Shown: positions 7,447-15,126 of the stretch, piece after piece
How the letters are laid out: each line of letters opens with the position of its first letter
How positions within the stretch are numbered: position 1 is the stretch's first letter
From: a virus
Length of the DNA: 32,607 bases
Virus record (IMG/VR): IMGVR_UViG_3300008108_000219
Location: 1 to 32,607 of that record
Direction: 5' to 3' (one strand)
Program-made: the position numbers and the translations under genes
The notes under the pieces: model-generated
The model's input: only the letters and a program-made list of their open reading frames with translations
Told to the model about the DNA's origin: nothing
The model's database searches: none

Positions 7447-8388
7447 TTAGATATTTAATAGAGATAGAGTATGTTTCACTCTATTTTGTCTTGAAAGGTA
7501 TCTTTCGTAAAATTCTCTTGCGTTTTTTGAAATAAAAGTTAAAAACTCTTTATCTTCCTTCACTTCAAGAAATCTTTGTTCTAAAAGCTCGGCATGCTCT
7601 CGGTTACCCAATCTGTCTATTGCCAAATTATATGGTCTATCTAAAGCTACATAATGATAATTAGGAATTAATTTGGGATTCAATTCGGTTGTATAATTAA
7701 ATCTCAACATGGGTATTCCTAGCGCCATATATTCGATGTCCCTATAACACAGTTCTCCTCTACCAGCAATTGATAATCCAACTTTGTAATTAATCAAATC
7801 TTCAAAGTACGAGTTCGGTCCACCTATTGGTGTATATCCATCTAAATATTTGGAACTTATATGCGTTACGATAGGTCTGTCATCTATCGATGTACCTCTA
7901 AAATACATTTTATCGATATATTCTTCTATCGATTTTCGTTTTTTATGAAAAAACTCCAGATCATCGACAGTACATGGAAAGTAAATCCAGGGTGAATATT
8001 TTTCCATATAAGTTAATGAAACATGATCCTGCAATTTCCTTCTATCGAATTGTGAAACTAGTACTTTTTTTAAATGTGGATTTTCGCGTTCATTCAAAAT
8101 AGCATGCGACAAATCATCAGAAACCGAAAGAATATAAAAATCGCCAGTATCTTCAAATTCAATTACATACTCGCATTCCATTAATAGAAAACAATGTTCT
8201 CCACAAGTTTGCTTTCTTAACCTAACTTCAAACCTTGATTGATTGGCAAACTCATAATATCTATTTTCAGTAACGATATATTGTGTCTTTAGCTCTTCTG
8301 TCAGCTCGTCCCAAAACAAATTATAATCCCGATAATATCTAGTATATTCATTGCATGGGTTATGAACAACGATTCTTGTCGGGTTCAT
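7447..8388 (-). CDS. Putative GT-B glycosyltransferase (exostosin/GT47- or GT90-like C-terminus)
   Basis: 313 residues. No clear family signature in the N-terminal half, which is rich in Tyr, Arg and Glu. The C-terminal segment YKVGLSIAGRGELCYRDIEY followed by MALGIPMLRF resembles the donor-binding region of GT-B proteins. In these a conserved Gly-Arg/Glu stretch precedes a helix and a (G/I)P(M/V) turn, as in exostosin-type and GT90 enzymes. The C-terminus is a helical bundle of ~50 residues. It lies between two firm glycosyltransferases with zero-base spacing on both sides, which strongly supports a role in the same glycan pathway. Confidence 0.6.
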   Translation of the reverse strand: MNPTRIVVHNPCNEYTRYYRDYNLFWDELTEELKTQYIVTENRYYEFANQSRFEVRLRKQTCGEHCFLLMECEYVIEFEDTGDFYILSVSDDLSHAILNERENPHLKKVLVSQFDRRKLQDHVSLTYMEKYSPWIYFPCTVDDLEFFHKKRKSIEEYIDKMYFRGTSIDDRPIVTHISSKYLDGYTPIGGPNSYFEDLINYKVGLSIAGRGELCYRDIEYMALGIPMLRFNYTTELNPKLIPNYHYVALDRPYNLAIDRLGNREHAELLEQRFLEVKEDKEFLTFISKNAREFYERYLSRQNRVKHTLSLLNI

Positions 8389-9627
8389 CTATAAGTTCCC
8401 TGTTACTCTTTCTCCCCAGCCTTTTGATTCAGAGTGAGGCCATACGACCCAATACTTTGGCTTGGTTTCACAATTAAACTCTCTCCAAATTTTACAATAT
8501 TTGTCTGGATCGCTTAACATTCTTTGTATTTCATCCTTATCAACATCTTTTCTATATATGGTCTCATCTCGTTCATCATGAAATGCTACTACCCAAAAAT
8601 CGTAATCTTTTTCGGGAATTTGTTCGTACCTTATATCAATGCAATGCTTAAAAATTCTTAAAAATGATTTTTCATATTCTTCAGAAGAAGTATATTGTGG
8701 ATTTGGTGGCAACATGTTGTCTAAAGTATACTTTTGAATGGCTCTTTTTTTAAAAGATATCCCAGAATACTTTTCATAATCTTCTAGCGTTCTTTGAGTT
8801 CCAAATCCATAAGGACCAAAGTCTATATCTCGTTTCTCACCATCCATCTCAAACAATTTTCTGTTTCTTAAATGAGATTTATTATTTTTATTACCCCAGT
8901 CTTTATCATCGTCCCAATGTTTAGTCCTACCTTTTCGTGTGTATTCGTGCCATGCTAAAATTTTGTGAGGATGAAACAAATCATACCCCCATGTATAAGC
9001 ACGAACAGCTATAGAGATTTCTTCTCCGTGAAAGTACAGCTCAGGATCGTGAGGAACTTCTTTACAAAAAATTCCATCAGTAAAACAAAAATGAGCAGAA
9101 TAGAATCTAGAGGGAATTGGTTCTGTTCTTTCTTGAAAGTCATCTATAGAAGCTGGCAGAAAAAACACAGCTCCTTCAGGTATAAAACGATCAAAATTCA
9201 TTTTCCATGGAATATTAACCCTGCCTGATGGGTCGTTATCAGGATCATAACTAGGTATATATCCAGTAAGTAAAGGTTTTTTATATCCTTTGCTTTTAAG
9301 ATCTTCCAACATATTAATAGCTAATTCATCCCAATGCTTAACAAATCTGTGATGGCTGTCTATTTGTAAAGTATATGTCTCGTCATCATAAAATTGTTGA
9401 ATTTTATTTCTGGCCCAACATGCTCCTTTAGATTCTTTATAAGGAACAGCAATAATTTTAAATCGAGAATCGTTCTTATATTCGTCTATGTTTTCATCAG
9501 AACCGTGTTGCCAACAAATACAAAAACGTAAATTTTCTGGATGCTTAGCATTTAAGATACAATCTTTTAATGTGTTACTAAGTTCAGGATCTCTATAAGA
9601 AGCTATTTGAATGAATATCGTGGACAT
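8389..9627 (-). CDS. PF11397-type GlcNAc transferase (Skp1 Gnt1-like GT-A)
   Basis: 412 residues from the ATG at 9625-9627, chosen because the strand-forming MSTIFIQIASYRDPEL is the usual family start. The longer ATG at 9648 would overlap the preceding gene. Diagnostic features in order are IASYRDPEL, LRFCICWQH (34-41), KGACWARN (67-74), the DxD-equivalent LQIDSHHRF (88-95), FTDGIFC, the HGEE box (200-203) and AWHEY (225-229). The family was defined by the Dictyostelium Skp1 enzyme, which transfers GlcNAc from UDP-GlcNAc to a hydroxyproline of a cytoplasmic protein. Bacterial and phage members are mostly uncharacterised. It is the first gene of the sugar operon and so may start the glycan on its acceptor; that order is inference. 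Confidence 0.8.
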   Translation of the reverse strand: MSTIFIQIASYRDPELSNTLKDCILNAKHPENLRFCICWQHGSDENIDEYKNDSRFKIIAVPYKESKGACWARNKIQQFYDDETYTLQIDSHHRFVKHWDELAINMLEDLKSKGYKKPLLTGYIPSYDPDNDPSGRVNIPWKMNFDRFIPEGAVFFLPASIDDFQERTEPIPSRFYSAHFCFTDGIFCKEVPHDPELYFHGEEISIAVRAYTWGYDLFHPHKILAWHEYTRKGRTKHWDDDKDWGNKNNKSHLRNRKLFEMDGEKRDIDFGPYGFGTQRTLEDYEKYSGISFKKRAIQKYTLDNMLPPNPQYTSSEEYEKSFLRIFKHCIDIRYEQIPEKDYDFWVVAFHDERDETIYRKDVDKDEIQRMLSDPDKYCKIWREFNCETKPKYWVVWPHSESKGWGERVTGNL

Positions 9628-9635
9628 AAAAAACA

Positions 9636-9896
9636 TCAAGCAACCCAATCGACCGTTTTAATATCAGTTACGTCAAAGTATATTGCATGACCTATAGAAT
9701 TATTTTCGTTGATTAAAAATCCTCTTAATTTTCTCGGTGTAGTCGAATATGGAGTTACTCTTTCGATTATTTCTTCTTTTGTAACATAATACTCTTTATT
9801 TTCGAACTGTTTTTGAATTGCTTTTCTTAAAAATTCTTGCAAATCTCCTTTGCCTACTTGATCCTGATGGACGTGATAATATGTTGGTTGTGACAT
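9636..9896 (-). CDS. Small unknown protein
   Basis: About 86 residues from the ATG at 9894-9896; an in-frame GTG six codons earlier is the alternative. The sequence starts MSQPTYYHVHQDQ and continues with a charged helix (EEIIERVTPYS) and a beta-like end (AIYFDVTDIKTVDWVA). No family recognised. It ends eight bases before the start of the GlcNAc-transferase gene, so it may be the leader gene of the sugar operon. Whether it takes part in glycosylation is unknown. Confidence 0.6.
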   Translation of the reverse strand: MSQPTYYHVHQDQVGKGDLQEFLRKAIQKQFENKEYYVTKEEIIERVTPYSTTPRKLRGFLINENNSIGHAIYFDVTDIKTVDWVA

Positions 9897-9940
9897 TTCT
9901 TTAATTATCACCAACTTCTGTTGTTTTGCAACAATTTATT

Positions 9941-10228
9941 TTAGAACCAAAGTTCAGAACTTGCTACTGAAATTTCTTTAAGCAACTTCATACAAGTTTT
10001 TGTTTTATATGTTAAAGAATGCAAGCGTTTTTTTCTTGCTGGAGTATCATTGACTGGATTTAATTGAGCTGATTTAATTTTATTATGAATTCTAGAAACC
10101 AACGAATAGCATTCAGCAATATCTTCTTCTATATTTTCAAGAGGAAAAGGCAAAGGCTTTCTTTCCTTTGGCTGTAAAGCCTCTGGATTAATTTGATTAA
10201 AAATTGAATGATCTTTAAACGAATTCAT
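9941..10228 (-). CDS. Small unknown helical protein
   Basis: 95 residues, mainly helical, with a Pro/Lys-rich segment (PKERKPLPFPLE) near residues 21-32 followed by two predicted helices. The ATG overlaps the stop of the upstream gene as TAATG, so the two are translationally coupled. No recognised family. Probably a phage-specific accessory or small structural protein. Confidence 0.6.
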   Translation of the reverse strand: MNSFKDHSIFNQINPEALQPKERKPLPFPLENIEEDIAECYSLVSRIHNKIKSAQLNPVNDTPARKKRLHSLTYKTKTCMKLLKEISVASSELWF

Positions 10229-10734
10229 TATTGACTTTTAGATTTTGCTTCTCGTTGAGAATCTTTGAGTCGGTCTAATTCCCTTAACGTTAAGGGCGTG
10301 GCTAAAGGTAGTGTTTCAACAGGAGGTAACAATTCTAAAGGAGGGTCTTTAGGAGGAGTTGCTGTAATATAAGCGGTATTCAAAAATCCTATACCAGGAA
10401 ATGCTGAAAAGTATGTTTTGACAAAATCATCAAACCAAAGCGGATTTGAGTCTCTGATTTCTCTTGAGACTAAGTTTCGTCTGATAATATAATCTATTAA
10501 TTCTTGCCTAACTTTATGTAGTTCAATTCTTCTTTTAGACTCTAAAGCATCTTTACGTTTACGGTCCGGTTCTGTGTTTTTTAGCGCAGAATAATCCCTT
10601 TTTAATTTTTCAGCTTTTTGTCCAAGCCTAATTGCTTCTTGCTCAGCTTCTTTAAGCAGCTCTTCGCTAATTAAAGGTAAGTCTAACTCATTAAAGGCTT
10701 CTTCACACAACTTAACGAAATTAATACAACTCAT
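10228..10734 (-). CDS. Unknown coiled-coil protein with Pro-rich C-terminus
   Basis: 168 residues. Residues ~20-95 form a long charged helix or coiled coil (LLKEAEQEAIRLGQKAEKLK and onward). Then comes an aromatic segment (DSNPLWFDDFVKTYFSAFPG), a Pro-rich linker (PPKDPPLELLPPVE) and a basic tail ending SQREAKSKSQ. A CATAAATA box lies 36 bases upstream on the same strand. An AATAAATA also lies just five bases upstream. Coupled to the next gene by a TAATG overlap. No function can be assigned; a scaffold or core-like role would fit the composition but is speculative. Confidence 0.65.
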   Translation of the reverse strand: MSCINFVKLCEEAFNELDLPLISEELLKEAEQEAIRLGQKAEKLKRDYSALKNTEPDRKRKDALESKRRIELHKVRQELIDYIIRRNLVSREIRDSNPLWFDDFVKTYFSAFPGIGFLNTAYITATPPKDPPLELLPPVETLPLATPLTLRELDRLKDSQREAKSKSQ

Positions 10735-10757
10735 TCCTTTATTTATTTAAAGAAGAG

Positions 10758-10898
10758 CTATTTGTTAATATATTTATGCCAAAAAATATACAAACGAAAC
10801 AAAATATTGTTAAGCCACAACCACTTAGGTGTTAGTTTATGAAATTCTTTTAATTCCTCAGAAGTTATTGGACTAATTGTGTCTGTTTTAGTTTTCAT
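10758..10898 (-). CDS. Small 46-codon unknown gene
   Basis: An ATG at 10896-10898 opens a 46-residue frame ending at TAG 10758-10760. It fills a stretch that would otherwise be non-coding. The N-terminal half is polar with Thr, Ser and Glu (ITSEELKEFHKLTPKW), and the C-terminal half is aromatic and basic (LWLNNILFRLYIFWHKY), perhaps a membrane-associated helix. No SD or exact late promoter is visible just upstream. The frame choice and the amphipathic pattern favour a real gene, but length makes this uncertain. Confidence 0.45.
   Translation of the reverse strand: MKTKTDTISPITSEELKEFHKLTPKWLWLNNILFRLYIFWHKYINK
10771..10778 (-). promoter_or_regulatory. Candidate late promoter (CATAAATA)
   Basis: NATAAATA on the minus strand, 36 bases upstream of the ATG of the 168-residue gene. 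It lies inside the 3' end of the small 46-codon gene. Confidence 0.45.
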
Positions 10899-10938
10899 AT
10901 CTAATATTAATATATAAATCGGTTGGACAACTCAACAC

Positions 10939-11370
10939 TTATTCAGCTTGCTTTAAAATTGTTGAACCTGACAATTCTATTGGAGTAGTCAAAGTAGTTG
11001 AACTAAATTGCATAAACACGCCATTTGTTTGATTGCATGACTCACACTTAAATGTATTTTTTTGGTTTAATTGAATTAATACATTGTTTGGTTGTTTGCA
11101 ATAAGCGCATGACAGAGGCACCGTAAAATTTGCGAGCCTGTCTAACGCTTGCAGTTGAATCAACTCTTCTGACACTCTTTCTCTCTGAACTAAGAAAGAA
11201 TTTGCCACAAAAAAACAAATCAATTGAAACAGAAAAGACAGAGCAAACCAAGACCAAAAAGTACCTGCTATAAATGGCCCGAGGGCACCGCATATAGAAG
11301 AAACCACTATAGTTATACAAACTGAAATGCTTGCAATTAATAGCTCAAATTTATTAAAATTTTTGATCAT
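10939..11370 (-). CDS. Two-helix membrane protein with C-terminal zinc ribbon
   Basis: 143 residues. Two hydrophobic segments (about residues 10-35, LLIASISVCITIVVSSICGA, and 37-62, WSWFALSFLFQLICFFVANS) form a hairpin. A short charged helix follows, then a C-terminal zinc ribbon with CAYC and CESC pairs about 20 residues apart. Such ribbons usually bind one zinc and mediate protein or nucleic-acid contacts. The ATG overlaps the stop of the upstream gene in an ATGA arrangement. Function unknown; a membrane-targeted host-takeover or lysis-related role is possible but unsupported. Confidence 0.65.
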   Translation of the reverse strand: MIKNFNKFELLIASISVCITIVVSSICGALGPFIAGTFWSWFALSFLFQLICFFVANSFLVQRERVSEELIQLQALDRLANFTVPLSCAYCKQPNNVLIQLNQKNTFKCESCNQTNGVFMQFSSTTLTTPIELSGSTILKQAE

Positions 11371-11600
11371 GATTCTAGCACTTTGTTATACAAGACGTCA
11401 GTGGCTGTGTCCACATAACGTTGAATTTTTAAAGGCTCGAGATCAAAGCTTTCAAATTCGATTTTTTTGTCTTCACATTTATCTCCAATGATATCAATGG
11501 CATCTTTAAGTGCTGCCCAACGACACAATTCATACAGAGACATGCCGTCGATAGAAATTTCGGTTTTTGGTTGGTTTTTAGATTTTGTTTTTTTATTCAT
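11367..11600 (-). CDS. Small unknown protein
   Basis: 77 residues. A basic N-terminus (MNKKTKSKNQPK) is followed by a helical, acidic body with ELCRWAALKDAID and KIQRYVDTATDVLY. No family recognised. Its stop overlaps the start of the two-helix zinc-ribbon gene by four bases, so the pair is probably coupled. Fourteen bases separate it from the upstream 84-residue gene. Confidence 0.6.
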   Translation of the reverse strand: MNKKTKSKNQPKTEISIDGMSLYELCRWAALKDAIDIIGDKCEDKKIEFESFDLEPLKIQRYVDTATDVLYNKVLES

Positions 11601-11614
11601 GAAATTGAAAGTTA

Positions 11615-11869
11615 CTATAATTTGTTAGGACATGGCAAGGGAAAATTTATAGTCTCTTCATAAATGTCTTCAGGAAGTTGCTCAACAAAAGACAATACTC
11701 CTAGTTCTATAGCTTTAATAAAATCATTTGTTGACAAATAAAAAGGCTCAGGTCCCGGAAAAGATAAAAAGTAATAATCGTGCTTGCGTTCAGAAACATA
11801 TAATAAAAAATCTCCAGCTCTGAGTTTATCAAAACTGTAAAACCCTCGCTCTATTGGAGTTTTTATCAT
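11615..11869 (-). CDS. Small unknown protein
   Basis: 84 residues with a beta-rich first half (GDFLLYVSERKHDYYFLSFP) and an acidic helical second half. It is the first gene of a minus-strand run and diverges from the portal gene. A weak AGTAAATA box on its strand lies about eight bases upstream (11877-11884), two mismatches from the strict late motif. No family recognised. Confidence 0.6.
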   Translation of the reverse strand: MIKTPIERGFYSFDKLRAGDFLLYVSERKHDYYFLSFPGPEPFYLSTNDFIKAIELGVLSFVEQLPEDIYEETINFPLPCPNKL

Positions 11870-11890
11870 TCTGTAATATTTACTCTAAGC

Positions 11891-11898
11891 TATAAATA
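11891..11898 (+). promoter_or_regulatory. T4-type late promoter (TATAAATA) for the portal gene
   Basis: Exact TATAAATA, 58 bases upstream of the ATG at 11957 and 25 bases upstream of the alternative TTG at 11924. Confidence 0.75.
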
Positions 11899-11956
11899 AG
11901 TAAACTATTACGTCATGTAGATATTGAAAAATATCGAATGTCATTTAAATAATAAT

Positions 11957-13855
11957 ATGATTTATAGACCCTATACCAATAATGCTGGGGTACCTGGAAG
12001 CTCAACAGCTTCAGTAAAGCCTCAACCGTACCCTCAAACATCGTTATTGGGAGCTTTTGTGTCTAGATTGCCTTATGCGTATCAAATCATAGATACGATG
12101 GTAAAAAACAATCCAAAGTTCTACGATTTTAAAAATCAGACTTCTAAAAAAGAAGAAATGCTTCAAGATCAATCTGTTTTTTTAAATCAAGGTCAGCAGC
12201 TAGACAATTATAGTAATGGCACACCTGGATCTTTTGCTATTAATAAAGACTATCAAGCGTTTGTTTATGCTAATATCGATAAAGACAAACAAAGACGTCT
12301 GTCAGATTATAGAAGAATGGCCGCATATGCAGAATTAGCTGATTGTTTGGATGAAATATGCGATGAGTGTATTGTAGTTGATGATAAAGGAGAAATTGTA
12401 AAATTTCAAGTCAGAGGAGCTTATAGTAAAAATATACAAGATTCATTAAAAAAAGAATTTGATAATTTTATTCAAATCTATGATTTAGAACATACGGGAT
12501 GGGAAAAGTTTAGACAACTACTAGTTGAAGGAGAATTGTTTTTTGAAAATTTAATAAAAGACAAACGAGAAGAATTAGGAATCATTGGATTAATTTCAAT
12601 ACCGTCTGAACTAATAAATCCTGTATATCACAACGTTCAAAACGAAATTATTAAAGGATATTTATTGCGAAAACCGATTGTCGGTCCAACTCAATCGATT
12701 AATACAGAAGACCAAGAAGAATTACTCTTTTTACAAAAAGCACAAGTTAGTTATATCAATTCAGGTTGTTGGAATGAGTTCAAAACAATGAGAATTCCGT
12801 TCATTGAAAACTCTAAACGTGCTTACAGACAATTGAGTCTAATCGAAGATTCTGTTGTAATATACAGATTAGTTCGAGCTCCAGAAAGATTAGTGTTTAA
12901 AGTGTATACAGGAAACATGCCTCCACCAAAAGCTGAATCTTATATTAAAAGTTTAATGATGAAGTATTGGTCTAAAAAGACTTATAATGGAGCAGAAGGT
13001 AAAACTGCAAATGTTTATGATCCTCAATCTATGCTGGATTCTTATTGGTTTCCTGTTGATGCTCAAGGACATGGTACGGATGTTAATCCATTAACTACTT
13101 CTACAAATCTTGGAGAAATAAAAGATTTAGATTACTTTTTAACCAAATTATACAAAAGTTTAAAAGTTCCTATTTCTAGATTCATGACTCCTGGAGATCC
13201 TTTTAAAGATGGAACTGAAATTACAAGAGATGAATTGAGATTTGCTAGATTTATTATTCGAATTCAATCGCAATTTGCTATAGGAATTAAACAAGCGTTT
13301 ATTACTCATTTAAAACTAAAAGGGTTATGGAAAGAATATAGGCTAAAAGAACAATCAATTAAAATTAAGTTTAACGAACCTACATCGTTCATGACGATGA
13401 GAAATCAGCAATTGTTAAGCTTGAGATTTGAAAATTATAATGCTGCTACTCAAGGAGATGCAATTTCGAAATCCTACGCTCAAAAGTATTATCTTGACCT
13501 GACTGCTGAACTAATGACTGAAAATCGTGAATGGTTAAGAAAAGATGCGGCCCTTAGATGGGAACTCAGTCAAATTGAACAAATGGGCCCTAACTTTAGA
13601 GAGCAATTAGCTGCTCAACAAGGAGAAGGTGGTGCAGCTCCAATTGAAGGAGAGGAAATGTCTTCTCCTGACGTTGGTGGAGGTGGAGGAGGAGGTTCTC
13701 CAGGAGCATCAGAAATTCCAGAATTTGGCTCAGGAGGAGCAGAAACAACTCCTGAAGCAAGTGAACTCTCTTCTCCAGAAGGAGGTACTGGAATTGGATC
13801 TGAACCTCCTCTAGCAGCTCCGGAAGGTGGAGGAGAACCTTCTCCTTCAGTATAA
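11957..13855 (+). CDS. 20: Portal vertex protein, T4 gp20-like
   Basis: 632 residues from the ATG at 11957; an in-frame TTG at 11924 would add eleven. Twelve copies form the ring through which DNA enters and leaves the head and to which the neck attaches. The gp20 landmarks are all present: DYRRMAAYAELADCLDEICDE near residues 115-135, the LEHTGWEKFRQLLVEGELFF segment, the strongly conserved DSVVIYRLVRAPERLVFKVY near 296-315, GNMPPPKAESYIK, then LGEIKDLDYFLTKLYKSLKVPISR. T4 gp20 is 524 residues. The extra length is mostly a C-terminal tail of ~85 residues rich in Gly, Pro, Glu and Ser with a GGGGGGG-like run. The next gene, gp13-like, also belongs to the neck. Confidence 0.95.
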   Translation: MIYRPYTNNAGVPGSSTASVKPQPYPQTSLLGAFVSRLPYAYQIIDTMVKNNPKFYDFKNQTSKKEEMLQDQSVFLNQGQQLDNYSNGTPGSFAINKDYQAFVYANIDKDKQRRLSDYRRMAAYAELADCLDEICDECIVVDDKGEIVKFQVRGAYSKNIQDSLKKEFDNFIQIYDLEHTGWEKFRQLLVEGELFFENLIKDKREELGIIGLISIPSELINPVYHNVQNEIIKGYLLRKPIVGPTQSINTEDQEELLFLQKAQVSYINSGCWNEFKTMRIPFIENSKRAYRQLSLIEDSVVIYRLVRAPERLVFKVYTGNMPPPKAESYIKSLMMKYWSKKTYNGAEGKTANVYDPQSMLDSYWFPVDAQGHGTDVNPLTTSTNLGEIKDLDYFLTKLYKSLKVPISRFMTPGDPFKDGTEITRDELRFARFIIRIQSQFAIGIKQAFITHLKLKGLWKEYRLKEQSIKIKFNEPTSFMTMRNQQLLSLRFENYNAATQGDAISKSYAQKYYLDLTAELMTENREWLRKDAALRWELSQIEQMGPNFREQLAAQQGEGGAAPIEGEEMSSPDVGGGGGGGSPGASEIPEFGSGGAETTPEASELSSPEGGTGIGSEPPLAAPEGGGEPSPSV

Positions 13856-13869
13856 TAACAATTTAAAAC

Positions 13870-13886
13870 ACAACTGTTATAGTTGT
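13870..13886 (+). terminator. Weak hairpin between portal and neck gene
   Basis: ACAACT-GTTAT-AGTTGT forms a six-pair stem with a five-base loop followed by TATTTT. AT-rich and short, so at best a weak terminator or RNA-end element just before the next late promoter. Confidence 0.3.
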
Positions 13887-13892
13887 TATTTT

Positions 13893-13900
13893 GATAAATA
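13893..13900 (+). promoter_or_regulatory. Late promoter (GATAAATA) of the gp13-like gene
   Basis: NATAAATA only six bases upstream of the ATG. A T4-like start point would put the 5' end of the RNA at or next to the start codon. Confidence 0.65.
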
Positions 13901-13906
13901 AGAAAT

Positions 13907-14779
13907 ATGCCAGAACCTCAGCCAGTAATACCTGTTGGGTATAAGGGAGGAACGAATTTCAATCCCTCGATAACGACTTATGAAGAGCTTTCTATACGTT
14001 TACAACGTCAGCTTGGAGCTCCTCTAATTAATTTAGAAATTTCTGATGAACAAGTGTATGATTGTATTACCGATGCAATTGAATATTTTACAAAGTGGGC
14101 TGGTTATACAGAAGAATATTTAATTTTTAGTTCAAAACTATATACTCGCGGTTTTGGAATAAAAATTGAGGCATTAGTTAATAATACTCCAGAGCTAAAT
14201 CAAAGCAATACTCCAAGTCTTTCATCATCTTATGATTATGATTTAGCCAGTTATAGAAAAGTTATTGATTGTTTTGAGTTTTCTAAAGGAGAAGACACAG
14301 GAATAAATACTTTATTTACTCTTGAACAAGCAATGGCTCAGCAAGTTTATTCCAGTTATATGCTTGGTAATTTCGGTTTTGATTTAGTAACTTGGGAAGT
14401 TCTTAAAGGGTTTATAGACACTAGAAATAAAGTTCTAGCAATGACACCACATTTTAGGTTTGATGCTAGAGAACAATTATTAAAAATAATTCCGGAACCT
14501 ACCGAAAATCACACTTATATGGGAATAGTTGGTTGTTATATTGAGCGACCTATAAAGCATTTAATTAGTGAACGTTATGTTCAAAAATTAGCTTTAGCTA
14601 AAATGAAAATTGCTATTGCTAGAGTAAGAGAAAAATATACAGGAACAAATTTGTTTGGTGGAGGGTCCGTTAATAGTCAGAGTCTATTGTCAGAAGGTAT
14701 TGCTGAGGTAGAAAAATATGAACAAGAAATTAGAGAATCTTATATAGATAATACTCCACCAACCTTTTTTATAGGATAA
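13907..14779 (+). CDS. 13: Neck protein, T4 gp13-like
   Basis: 290 residues, close to T4 gp13 (309). The N-terminal pattern TTYEELSIRLQRQLGAPLINLEISDEQVYDCITDAIEYFTKW is in the style of the gp13 family in marine T4-like phages. There, a short helix, a G-x-P-(L/V)-I turn and a DEQ…DAI(E/Q)FF helix recur. The C-terminal ERYVQKLALAKMKIAIARVREKY, followed by a Gly-rich loop and a last EVEKYEQEIRES helix, also fits. gp13 joins gp14 on the portal to complete the neck and block DNA leakage. Position directly after the portal gene supports this. No gp14 is seen in the window. Confidence 0.7.
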   Translation: MPEPQPVIPVGYKGGTNFNPSITTYEELSIRLQRQLGAPLINLEISDEQVYDCITDAIEYFTKWAGYTEEYLIFSSKLYTRGFGIKIEALVNNTPELNQSNTPSLSSSYDYDLASYRKVIDCFEFSKGEDTGINTLFTLEQAMAQQVYSSYMLGNFGFDLVTWEVLKGFIDTRNKVLAMTPHFRFDAREQLLKIIPEPTENHTYMGIVGCYIERPIKHLISERYVQKLALAKMKIAIARVREKYTGTNLFGGGSVNSQSLLSEGIAEVEKYEQEIRESYIDNTPPTFFIG

Positions 14780-14786
14780 CAACATT

Positions 14787-15071
14787 ATGACAAATTTTAT
14801 ATTATTAGTAGAAACCTGTTTAATCGAAGAAGCTTCGAAAAAATGCACAGGTCCAACAAAAAAAACATCTAGCACCCGTAAAGGGAAAAAATGGATGGCT
14901 TGTGTGAGACAGCCAAACGGAAGCTACAAAAGAATACATTGGGGTCAAAAAGGAGTAACGGTTACTGGAAAAAAAGGCAACACAAAACGTAAAAAAGCTT
15001 TTAGAGCTCGACACAAATGTTCTTCAGCTAAACCTGGAAGTGCTCAAGCACAAGCTTGTAAGGATTGGTAA
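14787..15071 (+). CDS. Small basic Cys-containing protein
   Basis: 94 residues with a very high Lys/Arg content. The core reads GKKWMACVRQPNGSYKRIHWGQKGV, followed by a basic stretch and a C-terminal FRARHKCSSAKPGSAQAQACKDW. The same layout (K-x-CV...G-x-K-x-(I/V)-x-(F/W)G-x-(K)G...F-x-RH-x-C...C-x-x-W) recurs in small proteins of phages and large DNA viruses, as I recall; I cannot name the family with certainty. The basic charge suggests a DNA-associated or internal head protein. It follows the gp13-like gene by seven bases. Confidence 0.6.
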   Translation: MTNFILLVETCLIEEASKKCTGPTKKTSSTRKGKKWMACVRQPNGSYKRIHWGQKGVTVTGKKGNTKRKKAFRARHKCSSAKPGSAQAQACKDW

Positions 15072-15126
15072 AATTAATGCAAAAACCGATGTCTTGGTGA
15101 ATATATTCTAAACAACAAAAAAAAAT

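Noticed and set aside
9897-9914. GTG start extending the 86-residue protein
   Set aside because: The downstream ATG at 9896 gives the more typical start; the GTG adds only six residues with no support.
14302-14309. AATAAATA inside the gp13-like gene
   Set aside because: Intragenic with no downstream start codon at the usual distance.
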